Assembly (NCBI GenBank): GCA_019359035.1
Contig: JAHHIC010000104.1
Location: forward strand, 1 to 41,084
Length of the DNA: 41,084 nt
Reading direction: 5' to 3'
From: Scytonematopsis contorta HA4267-MV1
GTDB taxonomy: Bacteria > Cyanobacteriota > Cyanobacteriia > Cyanobacteriales > Nostocaceae
Numbering within the stretch: the stretch's first letter is position 1; each line of letters opens with the position of its first letter. A program made the position numbers and the translations under genes. Below the pieces are notes generated by a model. The model had not been told where the DNA came from, did no database searches, and was given only the letters and a program-made list of their open reading frames with translations. Shown one piece after another: positions 18,001 to 26,652 of the stretch.

Positions 18001-18232
18001 TGCTGAGGTTCGTCAACCTATGGGGATTGCGATTTTGGGAGGTTTTACTACTTCTACGTTGCTGACTCTGGTTGTGGTTCCGGTTTTGTTTACTTATGTT
18101 GATAATTTGCAAGGCTGGATTATGGATTTTATCCGCTATGGTTTTGGGAAGAAACCACGGAAGGTTGAGAAGCGGTCGGTGGTGGTGGGTTCTGGTAATG
18201 GGGAAGGGTCGGAGTTTTCGATGAAGAAATAG
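15083..18232 (+). CDS. RND efflux pump (AcrB/HAE-1 type)
   Basis: Proton-driven inner-membrane multidrug pump, 1049 residues, the usual length. The twelve-helix, two-periplasmic-domain plan is visible. TM4 carries the proton-relay Asp pair (GVGNLVDDAVVEIENMERH) and TM10 the matching Lys (VVTKNSILLVDYT). The ASRLRPIIMTSLATIAGTVP segment is a classical HAE motif. Residues 499-508 (VETRLIASLP), in the cytoplasmic loop after TM6, are the translation of an inserted GTAGAGAC palindrome (16577-16604), read in frame. The start has no Shine-Dalgarno sequence; it abuts the heptamer array. No outer-membrane TolC gene is present, so the channel is encoded elsewhere. Confidence 0.95.
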   Translation: MSFNLSTWSIKKPVPTIVLYLILTFVGWFSFLNLGIDTNPNIDVSAVQVSVTQPGAGPTELETQVTRRIEDAVAGLGNIDEIRSIVTDGNSTTTINFLLGTNADRATNDVRNAIAQIRQQLPQDINEPIVQRLEFSGAAIMTYAVKSDKRSVEELSNLVDLSISRELLSVKGVAQIRRVGGVDREIRINLSPERLQSLGITATQVNDQIRSFNINLPGGRVEVGGSEQSIRTLGSAESVGQLKNYEIVLPGGGSVPLSTLGTIEDSFRDVRQTARLNNQPVVAFEVLRSTGSVMVTVEEGVKKAVTKLEKSLPSDVKLELIFTRATFVRDSYQSTIDELVQAGVLAVVVIMVFLRDWRATLITALALPLSMLPTFAVQQALGYTLNNMTLLGLALGVGNLVDDAVVEIENMERHMAMGKNQIQAAIDSSSEVGLAALASGATVIAVFLPVAFMGGIPGQFFQPFGVTVAVSTFFSTSVARMITPMMGAYLLKPKKKKTVETRLIASLPTPDSRPKRFQPYVSLLRWSLRHRLTTLGIAIAFFVGSVMLVPLIPKGFVDNANSGISVVSVELPPGSTLQDTNKVVTQLTNQIRQNPAVKNILATEQINSATLTVRLKEEEELSVTQAEVENQIRPLFTQVPGARVSFQTQGPGGGRKDLSIVLRSENPDALTKAANQLEQQMRTIPGLVEVASTASLVKPEVLVIPNVQRAADLGVTVQAIARTASLATIGDNDANLAKFNLPDRQIPIRIQVDPKQREDINTIKNLQVPTQGGGLVPLQAVADIRFGSGPATINRFDRARQVSVEGNLQGITLGQAVQAVEKLPARQNLPAGVTQQPSGSAEIMEEIFGRFGSALALAVMFIYAILVLLYNNFLHPLTIMVALPFCLGGVLIALLIAQKSLGLYALIGVVLLLGVVTKNSILLVDYTLLGLEEGKSQRQALLDAGASRLRPIIMTSLATIAGTVPLALGLGAGAEVRQPMGIAILGGFTTSTLLTLVVVPVLFTYVDNLQGWIMDFIRYGFGKKPRKVEKRSVVVGSGNGEGSEFSMKK
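16577..16604. repeat. GTAGAGAC palindrome inside the RND gene
   Basis: A 28-bp palindrome identical to 11534-11561, coding for VETRLIASLP in the loop after TM6. It adds no stop codon in this frame. Confidence 0.9.
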
Positions 18233-18248
18233 TGACCTAACCCCCCTA

Positions 18249-18275
18249 CCCCCCTTCCCTGTGAGGGAAGGGGGG
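18249..18275. terminator. GC-rich hairpin after RND gene
   Basis: 12-bp perfect arms CCCCCCTTCCCT / AGGGAAGGGGGG with a GTG loop, 17 bp after the stop. No U-tract follows, so termination is plausible but not certain. Confidence 0.6.
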
Positions 18276-18448
18276 AAATAAAAGAAATATTTTGTTTGTA
18301 TTAAGTTTTTGCTGTAAATTCAGAGTCATCTGAATAATGAGGTGTAGGATTTTGCCAACTGCGGAACAAGGCATTAGGTGTGTTGTACTTTGCCAATCTT
18401 TAACCAATACTTTTACGCCAATCTTTGTTGTTCGTGGAGGTTCTTGTA

Positions 18449-18658
18449 ATGCAATTAGACTTTAATGCCATGACTAAAACAGAGCTAAGAGCTTATGTCA
18501 TTGCTCATCCCGACGATAAAGAAGCGTTCCACGCCTTTGTTGACCGCTTCACCTCTGAGGCTCCTCCAAAAACTTTTGACATTCCAAAATCAAATGCGGA
18601 AATTCAGGAAGTTGAAATATTGATTAAGCGTAAATTGGGAGAACTAAAGAGAAGCTAA
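18449..18658 (+). CDS. small DUF6887-like protein
   Basis: A 69-residue acidic/basic helical protein. The TTG at 18425 keeps the frame open, but TGGAGG (18435-18440) lies 8 bases before the ATG at 18449, which gives the start MQLDFNAMTKTELRAYV. The sequence MTKTELRAYVIAHPDDKEAFHAFVDRF resembles the cyanobacterial family DUF6887, of unknown function. Members often precede a DUF6888 gene; none follows here, only a hairpin at 18708-18737. Confidence 0.7.
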   Translation: MQLDFNAMTKTELRAYVIAHPDDKEAFHAFVDRFTSEAPPKTFDIPKSNAEIQEVEILIKRKLGELKRS

Positions 18659-18707
18659 GAGGGTGTTTATAAAATAATTATTAAGCTTTAGAAACCCTAT
18701 TATTAGT

Positions 18708-18737
18708 CCTCTAAAAGGGGACTTTAGCTTTTAGAGG
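18708..18737. terminator. hairpin after the DUF6887-like gene
   Basis: 10-bp perfect arms CCTCTAAAAG / CTTTTAGAGG with a 10-base loop. It is a likely terminator for the small gene 50 bp upstream. Confidence 0.55.
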
Positions 18738-18943
18738 ATGTTTGAAAAGTCGTAGATTGGCAGGCAATTAAACCTACAAGCAAGGCTACTGCTATAGCAA
18801 AGGTTTGTTTTTTTCTGTGTTGTTTCATTATCATTGGGTTAGCCAGCTTTGACTGATATCTTACCTGAAAATAGAAGTCAAAAGTCAAAAGTCAAGCAAG
18901 AGAAATTTTTATCCTTTGTTGTGTGGAAAACGCATCGGGGTCT

Positions 18944-18961
18944 GTTCTGAAAATAGCGGCG
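18944..18961. repeat. 18-bp direct repeat, left copy
   Basis: GTTCTGAAAATAGCGGCG, identical to 19723-19740. The two copies bracket the Phd/VapC genes. Confidence 0.9.
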
Positions 18962-19039
18962 TGCCCATAGTGTTTTCAATTTGGTTGTAATTAAGGTACG
19001 CGATTATCAACTATTTTTCCATTCCATTAGTGATATAAA

Positions 19040-19423
19040 TTAAATAGTATTAACTGGATAAGCACGAACTGCTGCGTCTACTGTTGCAATTGTTAAACCA
19101 TTTTGTAAAGCCTGACAGATAAGTATTCTATCAAATGGGTCATTATGTAATGGTGGTAAATTAATTAGTTGAGCAACGCTACCTTCATCAAGGTCAAGAC
19201 TTAAAATGCTATGGAGATTGCGTTGCTTTGGCAAATATATTTCCGGGGACTCTGGTAATGGCAATTTACCTAATTGATACTTAATGATGCATTCCCATAC
19301 TGAAATAGCACTCAAATATACTTCGTTATCTGTGTTACGAACAGCATTTTGAATACCAATTGGTAGCTTATTATCGGCGCTGATGAACCATAAAAATATG
19401 TGTGTGTCAAGAAGAATTTTCAT
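19040..19423 (-). CDS. VapC-type PIN-domain toxin
   Basis: A 127-residue PIN-domain ribonuclease toxin. The acidic active-site residues are in place: Asp6 (LLDTHIFLW), Glu44 (SVWECIIK), Asp98 (NDPFDRILI) and Asp116 (TVDAAVRAY). The length is typical and the gene looks intact. Its ATG overlaps the TGA of the upstream antitoxin gene by 4 bases (ATGA), so the two are translationally coupled. Expected to cleave RNA when the antitoxin is degraded; the target cannot be told from sequence. Confidence 0.92.
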   Translation of the reverse strand: MKILLDTHIFLWFISADNKLPIGIQNAVRNTDNEVYLSAISVWECIIKYQLGKLPLPESPEIYLPKQRNLHSILSLDLDEGSVAQLINLPPLHNDPFDRILICQALQNGLTIATVDAAVRAYPVNTI

Positions 19424-19662
19424 TGCCGTTCAAATCTGCTGATGATATCTTCTGGCAATGGTGCATCAAAATCATCAGGAACCGTAAATTCTCCAGCACA
19501 TAAGCCGAATGGTCGTAACGGCTTTACAGAAGAAGTAACAGGTCTAAGTTCAGCAATAGGTTTATCTGCTTGAATAATTACGAAGCTTTCACCTGCCTCC
19601 ACTTTACGGAGGTACTTTAAAGGGTTGCTCTGGATTTCGTCAATCGTTATATTTAACATCAA
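19420..19662 (-). CDS. Phd/YefM-type antitoxin
   Basis: An 80-residue antitoxin. The N-terminal Phd/YefM fold is visible (LNITIDEIQSNPLKYLRKVEAGESFVIIQADKPIAELRPV) and is normally DNA-binding. The C-terminal half is Pro-rich and acidic and would wrap the toxin. It precedes and overlaps the PIN toxin gene by 4 bases. The pair is presumably autoregulated from the region around 19663-19722, just inside the right 18-bp repeat. Confidence 0.9.
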   Translation of the reverse strand: MMLNITIDEIQSNPLKYLRKVEAGESFVIIQADKPIAELRPVTSSVKPLRPFGLCAGEFTVPDDFDAPLPEDIISRFERQ

Positions 19663-19722
19663 GATTATTTCACCTTAAAGCTTAAAGATATATACTTTAC
19701 CTAACTCAATTATAAATTATTA

Positions 19723-19740
19723 GTTCTGAAAATAGCGGCG
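19723..19740. repeat. 18-bp direct repeat, right copy
   Basis: Identical to 18944-18961, 779 bp away, on the other side of the toxin-antitoxin pair. Confidence 0.9.
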
Positions 19741-19824
19741 CTTAGGCTAGGGGGAAAAATGTTATGAAACTTTAAATATCTGGTGCTTCTTCTAGTCATA
19801 ACTCACCATAATACGGAATTTAAC

Positions 19825-19900
19825 TATAAAAGCTTGTTTGTGAATATAAAATCAAGTCGGAAAAGTCGGAAGTTGCAGTTGGAAAAGTTAGTCTGTATCA
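19825..19900. repeat. dispersed repeat, copy A
   Basis: TATAAAAGCTTG, then AAAATCAAGTC, GAAAAGT, GGAAGT, GGAAAAGTTAGTCTG. Related copies lie at 29651-29731 and 38931-39040. Confidence 0.75.
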
Positions 19901-19935
19901 TTAGTCCCAAGCAAACCCCACCCCCAACGGTGACT

Positions 19936-20115
19936 CCCCGTTTACGGGGCTACCCTGTACACACAAGTATTGAAATAATCCTAAAATTCTATGAAATACC
20001 CCTTCACTTTAGTGAAGGGGTTTATTACACGAACAAAGCCCGCCTTCGCGGACTAAAATATACCCCGCGAAGGCGGGGTTCGTTTGTATAGCCCCACCCT
20101 TCTAGGGTGAGGGGG
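19936..20115. repeat. cluster of hairpins
   Basis: Successive hairpins: CCCCG-TTTA-CGGGG (19936-19949); ACCCCTTCAC/GTGAAGGGGT with a TTTA loop (19998-20021); CCCGCCTTCGCGG/CCGCGAAGGCGGG (20039-20077, 13 perfect pairs); and an imperfect CCCCACCCT/AGGGTGAGGGG (20092-20114) followed by TTTTA. They are probably interspersed repeat elements or a structured transcript leader. Confidence 0.65.
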
Positions 20116-20511
20116 TTTTAATAAGCGTTAAATTCAGGATTTTTCGAGATGTGCGTACGCGGTAGGCTAGCGGGGAGGGTGGGTTTTTTATACTGGGAGG
20201 AGAAAGATGTTTGTGCTTCTGTTGTAAGTGGTGATGGGTCTCAACCCCTATTCGCCAGCAGTATCCTGGAAGGGTGGGGGATAAAAATATTAATGCAAAA
20301 TTGGGATGCTCCCCCTCAAAGAGCGAATCACAAGAAATTTCACGAGAGAAACCTACTATTATATGGTATATCTAGGCATATTCCACCCATCGTAGAATTA
20401 TGACACATGACGCAAAAACATTTTCATTTTTCTATTAGTAGACAAACTCCTGCAAACACTTTCTACCCGGATTATTGAGCCGATGCAAAATATTTTTCTC
20501 AATTTACCATT

Positions 20512-23500
20512 ATGCTCACAATTCCCAATTATCGAATTACTCAACAGCTTTACTCAGGTTCCCGCAGCCAGGTGTATCGAGCGATATCTGCATCCAACCA
20601 ACAAAGCGTAATTCTTAAACTCCTCAAAGCAGAATATCCCACCCTAAATGAACTGGTGCAATTTCGCCATCAGTACACTATTGCTCAAAATCTCAATTTA
20701 CCAGGAATAATCAAACACCTAAGGTTAGAAAACTACCGCAATAATTATCTATTAGTCTTAGAAGATTTTGGGGGCATTTCCCTATGCGATTACATCAGAG
20801 CTAACAATCAGACAGAAATATCTTCTTTAACCAATACTTTAAACTTAAATGAATTTCTACAGATTGCCATACAAATTGTTCAGGCTCTAGAAACCATACA
20901 CCAAAACTGCATTATTCATAAAGATATTAAGCCTCAGAATATTTTAATTAACTCAGAAACTAAACAGATAAAAATTATTGATTTTTGTATTTCCTCCCTT
21001 TTACCCAGAGAAAAAAAAGAAATTATTAACCCCAATATATTTGAAGGGACTACTGCTTATATGTCCCCAGAACAAACAGGACGAATGAATCGGGGAATTG
21101 ACTATCGTACTGATTTTTATTCTCTAGGTGTAACTTTTTACTCATTGCTAACCGGACAACTACCCTTCCAAAGTAACCAGGTAATGGAGTTAGTTCACTG
21201 TCACATTGCCAGGATGCCAGTTTCTCCTATAGAAATTAATCCAGCTATTGGAAGGATGTTAAATGATATTATCCTGAAACTGATGGCGAAAACACCTGAA
21301 GAACGCTATAAAACAGCATTTGGGCTGCAAATAGACTTAGAAAAGTGTCGAGAAAAACTTGTAGAAAAAGGCAGTATTACTCCCTTCAAATTAGCTCAAA
21401 ATGATATTGACTCTTGCTTTATCATCCCAGAAAAACTCTACGGCAGAGAAACCGAAGTAGCTACCCTACTAACTGCTTTTAACCGAGTATCGGATACAGA
21501 AGATGGGGAGATAGAAGCAACTAACCAATCCTTTAGCCTAAGAAATTGTAGCACTATTCAAAATCCCAAATCTCAAATAGAATTGATTTTGGTAGCAGGA
21601 TTTTCAGGCATTGGTAAAACAGCAGTAGTTAATGAAGTCCAAAAGGCAATAGTTCGTCGAAGGGGTTATTTTATCAAAGGGAAATTTGAGCAATTTCAAC
21701 GCGATATTCCCTTTTTGCCTTGGATACAAGCATTGCAGAATTTAATGCGACAACTATTTGCTGAAAGTTCTATTCAAGTCAAGACATGGAGAGAAAAAAT
21801 ATTAACAGCTTTGGGTACACAAGCTAAAGTGCTTATTGATGTTATTCCCGAATTAGAACTTTTGATTGGCAAGCAACCTGATGTACCAGAACTACTAGGT
21901 AATGCTGGACAAAATCGCTTTAATCTGCTATTCAAAACATTTATTCAACTGTTTGCGACAAAAGAGCATCCCTTAGTGATTTTTTTAGATGACTTGCAGT
22001 GGGCAGATACAGCTTCTCTGAAGTTGATGCAATTATTAATGAGTGAAAGTAACACAAATTATTTATTACTAATTGGTGCATATCGGGATAACGAGGTTTC
22101 TGCGACCCATCCTTTAATGCTGACATGGGATGAACTGAAAAAAAATAATGTTATAGTTGATAAAATCACCCTAAGTCCTCTGAATAAATCCTCTCTTAAT
22201 TCCTTAATCGCTGATACGTTAAATTGCTCAAAAAAAGCAGTGCAGCCTTTAACAGAAGTTGTATTTAATAAAACTAAAGGTAATCCGTTCTTTGCAACTC
22301 AGTTACTCAAATCTCTTCATGAACAAGCCTTAATTTACTTCACATACAAAAGAAACAAGGCAATTTGGCAGTACAATATTACCGAAATCAAAGCACTTTA
22401 TACCACTGATAATGTTGTCGAGTTTATGGCAACTCAGTTGCAAAAACTACCCGTAAATACCCAGGAGATTTTAAAATTAGCCGCTTGCATTGGCAACTGT
22501 TTTGATTTGAATACTTTAGCAATTGCCCATGAGCAATCAACCGATGAAATCGCTGTTGCTTTGAGGAGTGCCTTACAAAAAAATTTAGTAATTCATCAAA
22601 GCGAAATTGACTTTTTAAAAAATGACGAAATATTAAAATTCCAGAGTCAAAATTTACAACAAATACATTACAAATTTGCACATGACCGAGTGCAACAAGC
22701 TGCATATTTTTTGATTCCAGAAGCTCAAAAGCAGTCAACTCATTTAAAAATTGGGAAATTACTTTTAATTAATACTCCCAAAGAGGAACAAGAAAAAAGA
22801 ATTTTTGATATTGTCAATCAGTTAAATTATGGGCTGGAATTACTGGAAAAGCAGACTGAGCGAGATGAACTAGCTCAATTAAATTTAATTGCTGGACGTA
22901 AAGCTTTAGCTTCTACTGCTTATACTGCTGCTTTGAAATATTTCACTATCGGCAAGAAACTTTTGGCTGCAGATAGTTGGCTTCATTTATATGACTTAAC
23001 GCTAGCATTACATGAGTCAGCAGCAGAGACCGCATACCTTACTGGAGACTTTGGGTCAGTGTCTTCTTTGGTAGATATAGTGCTGCAACAAGCTAAAACA
23101 GTGCAAGACTTGATAAAAGTCTATGAAGTCAAGATTAAAAATTATCAAAGTCAAAATAAACCACTAGTCGCGATTAAAATTGCTCTAAATGCTTTAGGAA
23201 TTCTGGGAATAAATCTTCCCGAACAGCCAAGTCAGTTAGATGTTCAGCATGGACTAGAGGAAATGAGGTCAAACTTGACTCTCAGGAAAATTGAGGGCTT
23301 AATTGACTTACCCGAAATGACCAACCCTGAAAAGCTAGCAGCCATGCGGATATTTTCAATTATTACATCTTCTCTATTTAGCACCAATATAGAACTATTA
23401 TCGCTGATTGTATTCAAACAAGTCAATTTATCAATTCAATACGGGAATGCTTTAGAGTCGGCAATCGCCTATACCAATTATGGATTAATCCTCTGTGGCA

Positions 23501-26500
23501 GATTGGGAGAAATCGATGCTGGCTATCGATTTGGTCAACTAGCTTTAAATCTGTTGGATAGGTTAAAAACTCAAGAACTCAAAACTAAGGTTATTTTTTA
23601 TACTAACGCATGGACAAAACATTGGAAAGAGCATCTCAAAGAGACATTAAAAAATTTTTTGGATGCTTACACTAATGGTTTAGAAACTGGAGATTTACAA
23701 TTTGCTGCTCTTTCTGCTCACTTATACTGTAGCACCTTATTTTTTATTGGTAAGGAACTGTCGGGAGTTCGACAGGAGATGGCTAAGTATGGTGAACTTC
23801 TCACTAAAATGAAACAAAAAGCCACGTTAGAGAAGCTTCAAATATATGAGTATGCTGTCATCACATTAACCGAGGTAAATAAAGAAGAAGACAATAGAAA
23901 ACCAATGTTTTCTAGCCAAATAGAAATTAATCACAAAACTGCATCTTGCCAAGTATATTCTATTAAACTTATTTTAAATTACTTGTTTAATAATTATGTT
24001 GGAGCAATTGAAAATGCGGAAAATGCGGAAAAATATTTAGCTGGTTTAACATCCACAATCATTGTTCCGATTTTTTATTTTTACGACTCTCTAGCTAGGC
24101 TGGCGATATATTCTGAGAGTTCAGAATCCGAACAAAAAACTCTTCTGCAAAAGGTAGAAGTTAATCAGGAAAAGATACAGAACTGGGCGCATCATGCTCC
24201 TATGAATTATTTGCACAAATTTGATTTAGTCAAGGCAGAGCAGTATCGAGTGAGGAACGAAAATGTTCAGGCTATGGAATATTACGATAAAGCTATTGCT
24301 GAAGCTAAAAATTCGGAGTACCTAAACGAAGAAGCTCTTGCTAACGAACTTGCTGCTAAATTTTATCTTGCATGGGGAAAAGAGAAAATTGCCAAACTTT
24401 ACCTGACTGAGGCTTATTATGCCTACTTTCACTGGGGTGCTTTAGCCAAAGTAAAAGATTTAGAAAACCGCTTTCCTAATTTACTAGCTCACATTAAATC
24501 GAGTGAACAAACTAACTCCGATACTAATATAAAGGTTAATAAAGTCACTACGGGTAATGCTATTTCTAACTCAACAACAGGTTCAGAAGCTTTAGACTTA
24601 GCAACGGTGATGGCAGCTTCTCAAGCTATGTCAAAAGAAATCAATTTAGAAAGCTTGCTGTCTACTTTAATGCGAGTAGCTATCGAAAATGCCGGAGCCT
24701 CTAAAGGCGCACTTGTTTTATATGATAAGGGTAATTTAACTTTAAAGGCAATTGCTCTTTCAAAAACAGGAACGCAAACACAAGAAATTATAGTAAATTT
24801 GCTGCCATCAGTAGCCATCGACCCAGAAGAAATACCTACCAGCATCATTAACTATGTAGTACACACCCAAGTAATTCTATTACTTGACGATGCTACAACT
24901 GAAACGAATTTTTATAATGATAGTTACATTATCCGACAACAACCAAAATCAGTTTTATGTATTCCTATCTTAAAACAAGGCAAACTAATTAGTATTCTTT
25001 ATCTAGAAAATAATCTGACTGTAAAAGCTTTTACCCCTGACAGAGTAGAAATATTAAAGTTACTATCATCTCAAGCTGCTATTTCACTTGAAAATGCCCG
25101 TATTTATAATACATTAGAACAAAAAGTTAAAGAGCGTACTGCCGAATTAGAGATAGCTAAACAAGAATCTGAAGCAGCTAACCATGCTAAAAGTTCTTTT
25201 GTTGCTAACATGAGCCACGAATTACGAACCCCTCTAAACGTAATTTTAGGATTTTCTAACTTAATGAAGAGTAATAGCAATTTTTCCCCCGAAGAACAAG
25301 AAAATCTTAGTATTATTAATCGCAGTGGAGAACATCTGTTGAATCTAATTAACCAAGTGCTTAATTTATCTAAAATCGAAGCTGGACGAATGACACTTAA
25401 TGAAAGTAACTTTGACCTTTACGACTTACTAGCAGATATCGAAAATATCTTTTCTTTGAAAGCTAAAGAGCAAAGTTTAGAGTTATACGTTGAGTTAGCT
25501 GAAGATGTTCCTCAATATATTTGTACAGACCAACTTAAGTTACGGCAAGTGCTGATTAATTTATTAAATAATGCCATTAAATTTACTTCTCAAGGAACTG
25601 TATCTGTTAAAGTGCAATTGAATACTCCTGTATCTTTATACTCCCAATGCCAAATTATATTTGAAGTTTCAGATACAGGTCTTGGTATTGCTCCTAACGA
25701 ACTAGAAAAATTATTTAAACCCTTTGGACAAACTTCCTCAAGCCAACAAGTACAAGAAGGTACAGGATTGGGATTAACTATCAGCCGTCAGTTCGTTAAT
25801 TTAATGGGAGGTGAAATAACTGTATTTAGTGGTGGCAAATCTTTCACACCAAGTTTAAGCAACGCTGACCAAAAGAAATTCAACAACAAGGAAACTGCTT
25901 TACCTACCTTTAGCACAACGTTTATATTTGATATTACACCCAAAGTTGTTAGTAGTGTCGAAGTTGAGAAAGAGTCTCAACTTACTCGCGTTATTGGTTT
26001 AGCTCCCAATCAACCACAATATCGAATGTTAGTTGTTGATGACGATGAATACAGCCGTCAATTGCTACTTAAAATTGTCGGACGCTTAGGTTTTCAGTTG
26101 CGAGAAGCAATTAATGGTCAAGAAGCAATTGAAATTTGGTCAGCTTGGTCACCTCATCTTATCTGGATGGATATGCGAATGCCAGTTATGGATGGTTATG
26201 AAGCAACTAAACGTATTAAAAGCACAACCAAAGGTCAAGCAACAGCTATAATTGCTACTACTGCCAGCGTTTTAGAAGAACAGAAAGCGGTGGTTTTATC
26301 ATCTGGATGTGATAATTTTGTTCGCAAACCATTTCAAGAAAAAGCCATCTTTGAAATTATAGCTAAATATTTAGGAATTAGTTATCTTTATGAAGAAAAA
26401 ACCTCCCCGACTGAAGTTTTTCCTTTGCCTGTCGAGTGGTCTAATCTCAACGAATTTATGACCGCTATGTCAAAAGAGTGGGTCATGCAGTTGCACGCAG

Positions 26501-26652
26501 CATCTCTTGATGCTGATTTGGGATTGGTTAATCAAATAATTGATGATGTTTCGCCCATTTATGCATCAACAATTCAGATATTTAGAAATTGGGCGAATAA
26601 GTTTGAGTTTGAAAAAATTCTTGATTTAACAGAATCATTTTTGAGTAAGTAG
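20512..26652 (+). CDS. Ser/Thr kinase - AAA - GAF - histidine kinase - receiver hybrid (HstK type)
   Basis: A 2046-residue soluble signalling protein. Domains: Ser/Thr kinase (1-270; Lys in VILKLLK, HKDIKPQN with His136 and Asp138, and TAYMSPEQTGRMNRGIDYRT); STAND-like AAA ATPase (about 310-600; Walker A AGFSGIGKTAVV near 365, Walker B VIFLDDLQWAD); long helical TPR-like region (about 600-1370); GAF (about 1378-1525); coiled coil; HisKA with His1569 (ANMSHELRTPLN); HATPase (NLLNNAIKF, DTGLGIA, GTGLGLTIS); and receiver with Asp1887 (IWMDMRMPVMDG), DDD acid cluster and Lys in VRKPF. The kinase DFG motif reads DFC (IIDFCISS). Such dual kinases are numerous in filamentous cyanobacteria and some act in heterocyst regulation; the signal here is unknown. 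It lies alone on the plus strand. Confidence 0.95.
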   Translation: MLTIPNYRITQQLYSGSRSQVYRAISASNQQSVILKLLKAEYPTLNELVQFRHQYTIAQNLNLPGIIKHLRLENYRNNYLLVLEDFGGISLCDYIRANNQTEISSLTNTLNLNEFLQIAIQIVQALETIHQNCIIHKDIKPQNILINSETKQIKIIDFCISSLLPREKKEIINPNIFEGTTAYMSPEQTGRMNRGIDYRTDFYSLGVTFYSLLTGQLPFQSNQVMELVHCHIARMPVSPIEINPAIGRMLNDIILKLMAKTPEERYKTAFGLQIDLEKCREKLVEKGSITPFKLAQNDIDSCFIIPEKLYGRETEVATLLTAFNRVSDTEDGEIEATNQSFSLRNCSTIQNPKSQIELILVAGFSGIGKTAVVNEVQKAIVRRRGYFIKGKFEQFQRDIPFLPWIQALQNLMRQLFAESSIQVKTWREKILTALGTQAKVLIDVIPELELLIGKQPDVPELLGNAGQNRFNLLFKTFIQLFATKEHPLVIFLDDLQWADTASLKLMQLLMSESNTNYLLLIGAYRDNEVSATHPLMLTWDELKKNNVIVDKITLSPLNKSSLNSLIADTLNCSKKAVQPLTEVVFNKTKGNPFFATQLLKSLHEQALIYFTYKRNKAIWQYNITEIKALYTTDNVVEFMATQLQKLPVNTQEILKLAACIGNCFDLNTLAIAHEQSTDEIAVALRSALQKNLVIHQSEIDFLKNDEILKFQSQNLQQIHYKFAHDRVQQAAYFLIPEAQKQSTHLKIGKLLLINTPKEEQEKRIFDIVNQLNYGLELLEKQTERDELAQLNLIAGRKALASTAYTAALKYFTIGKKLLAADSWLHLYDLTLALHESAAETAYLTGDFGSVSSLVDIVLQQAKTVQDLIKVYEVKIKNYQSQNKPLVAIKIALNALGILGINLPEQPSQLDVQHGLEEMRSNLTLRKIEGLIDLPEMTNPEKLAAMRIFSIITSSLFSTNIELLSLIVFKQVNLSIQYGNALESAIAYTNYGLILCGRLGEIDAGYRFGQLALNLLDRLKTQELKTKVIFYTNAWTKHWKEHLKETLKNFLDAYTNGLETGDLQFAALSAHLYCSTLFFIGKELSGVRQEMAKYGELLTKMKQKATLEKLQIYEYAVITLTEVNKEEDNRKPMFSSQIEINHKTASCQVYSIKLILNYLFNNYVGAIENAENAEKYLAGLTSTIIVPIFYFYDSLARLAIYSESSESEQKTLLQKVEVNQEKIQNWAHHAPMNYLHKFDLVKAEQYRVRNENVQAMEYYDKAIAEAKNSEYLNEEALANELAAKFYLAWGKEKIAKLYLTEAYYAYFHWGALAKVKDLENRFPNLLAHIKSSEQTNSDTNIKVNKVTTGNAISNSTTGSEALDLATVMAASQAMSKEINLESLLSTLMRVAIENAGASKGALVLYDKGNLTLKAIALSKTGTQTQEIIVNLLPSVAIDPEEIPTSIINYVVHTQVILLLDDATTETNFYNDSYIIRQQPKSVLCIPILKQGKLISILYLENNLTVKAFTPDRVEILKLLSSQAAISLENARIYNTLEQKVKERTAELEIAKQESEAANHAKSSFVANMSHELRTPLNVILGFSNLMKSNSNFSPEEQENLSIINRSGEHLLNLINQVLNLSKIEAGRMTLNESNFDLYDLLADIENIFSLKAKEQSLELYVELAEDVPQYICTDQLKLRQVLINLLNNAIKFTSQGTVSVKVQLNTPVSLYSQCQIIFEVSDTGLGIAPNELEKLFKPFGQTSSSQQVQEGTGLGLTISRQFVNLMGGEITVFSGGKSFTPSLSNADQKKFNNKETALPTFSTTFIFDITPKVVSSVEVEKESQLTRVIGLAPNQPQYRMLVVDDDEYSRQLLLKIVGRLGFQLREAINGQEAIEIWSAWSPHLIWMDMRMPVMDGYEATKRIKSTTKGQATAIIATTASVLEEQKAVVLSSGCDNFVRKPFQEKAIFEIIAKYLGISYLYEEKTSPTEVFPLPVEWSNLNEFMTAMSKEWVMQLHAASLDADLGLVNQIIDDVSPIYASTIQIFRNWANKFEFEKILDLTESFLSK

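Larger units (their letters stand above)
18659..19039. other. intergenic region with hairpin and short repeats
   Basis: No gene was seen. It contains the hairpin at 18708-18737, a short AGTCAAA triplicate (about 18876-18895) and the left 18-bp direct repeat flanking the toxin-antitoxin pair. Confidence 0.5.
19663..20511. other. long intergenic region with hairpins and repeats
   Basis: About 850 bp with no convincing gene. It holds the right 18-bp direct repeat, one copy of a dispersed repeat (19825-19900), a cluster of hairpins (19936-20115) and presumably the promoter of the hybrid kinase gene. Open frames here (for example 20149-20403) look random. Confidence 0.5.

Noticed and set aside
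19936-20115. Possible CRISPR array
   Set aside because: The hairpins differ from one another in sequence and spacing. There are no constant repeats with unique spacers and no cas genes in the window.
20149-20403. 84-codon frame upstream of the hybrid kinase
   Set aside because: No recognisable domain or ribosome-binding site; composition looks random and the region is full of repeats.
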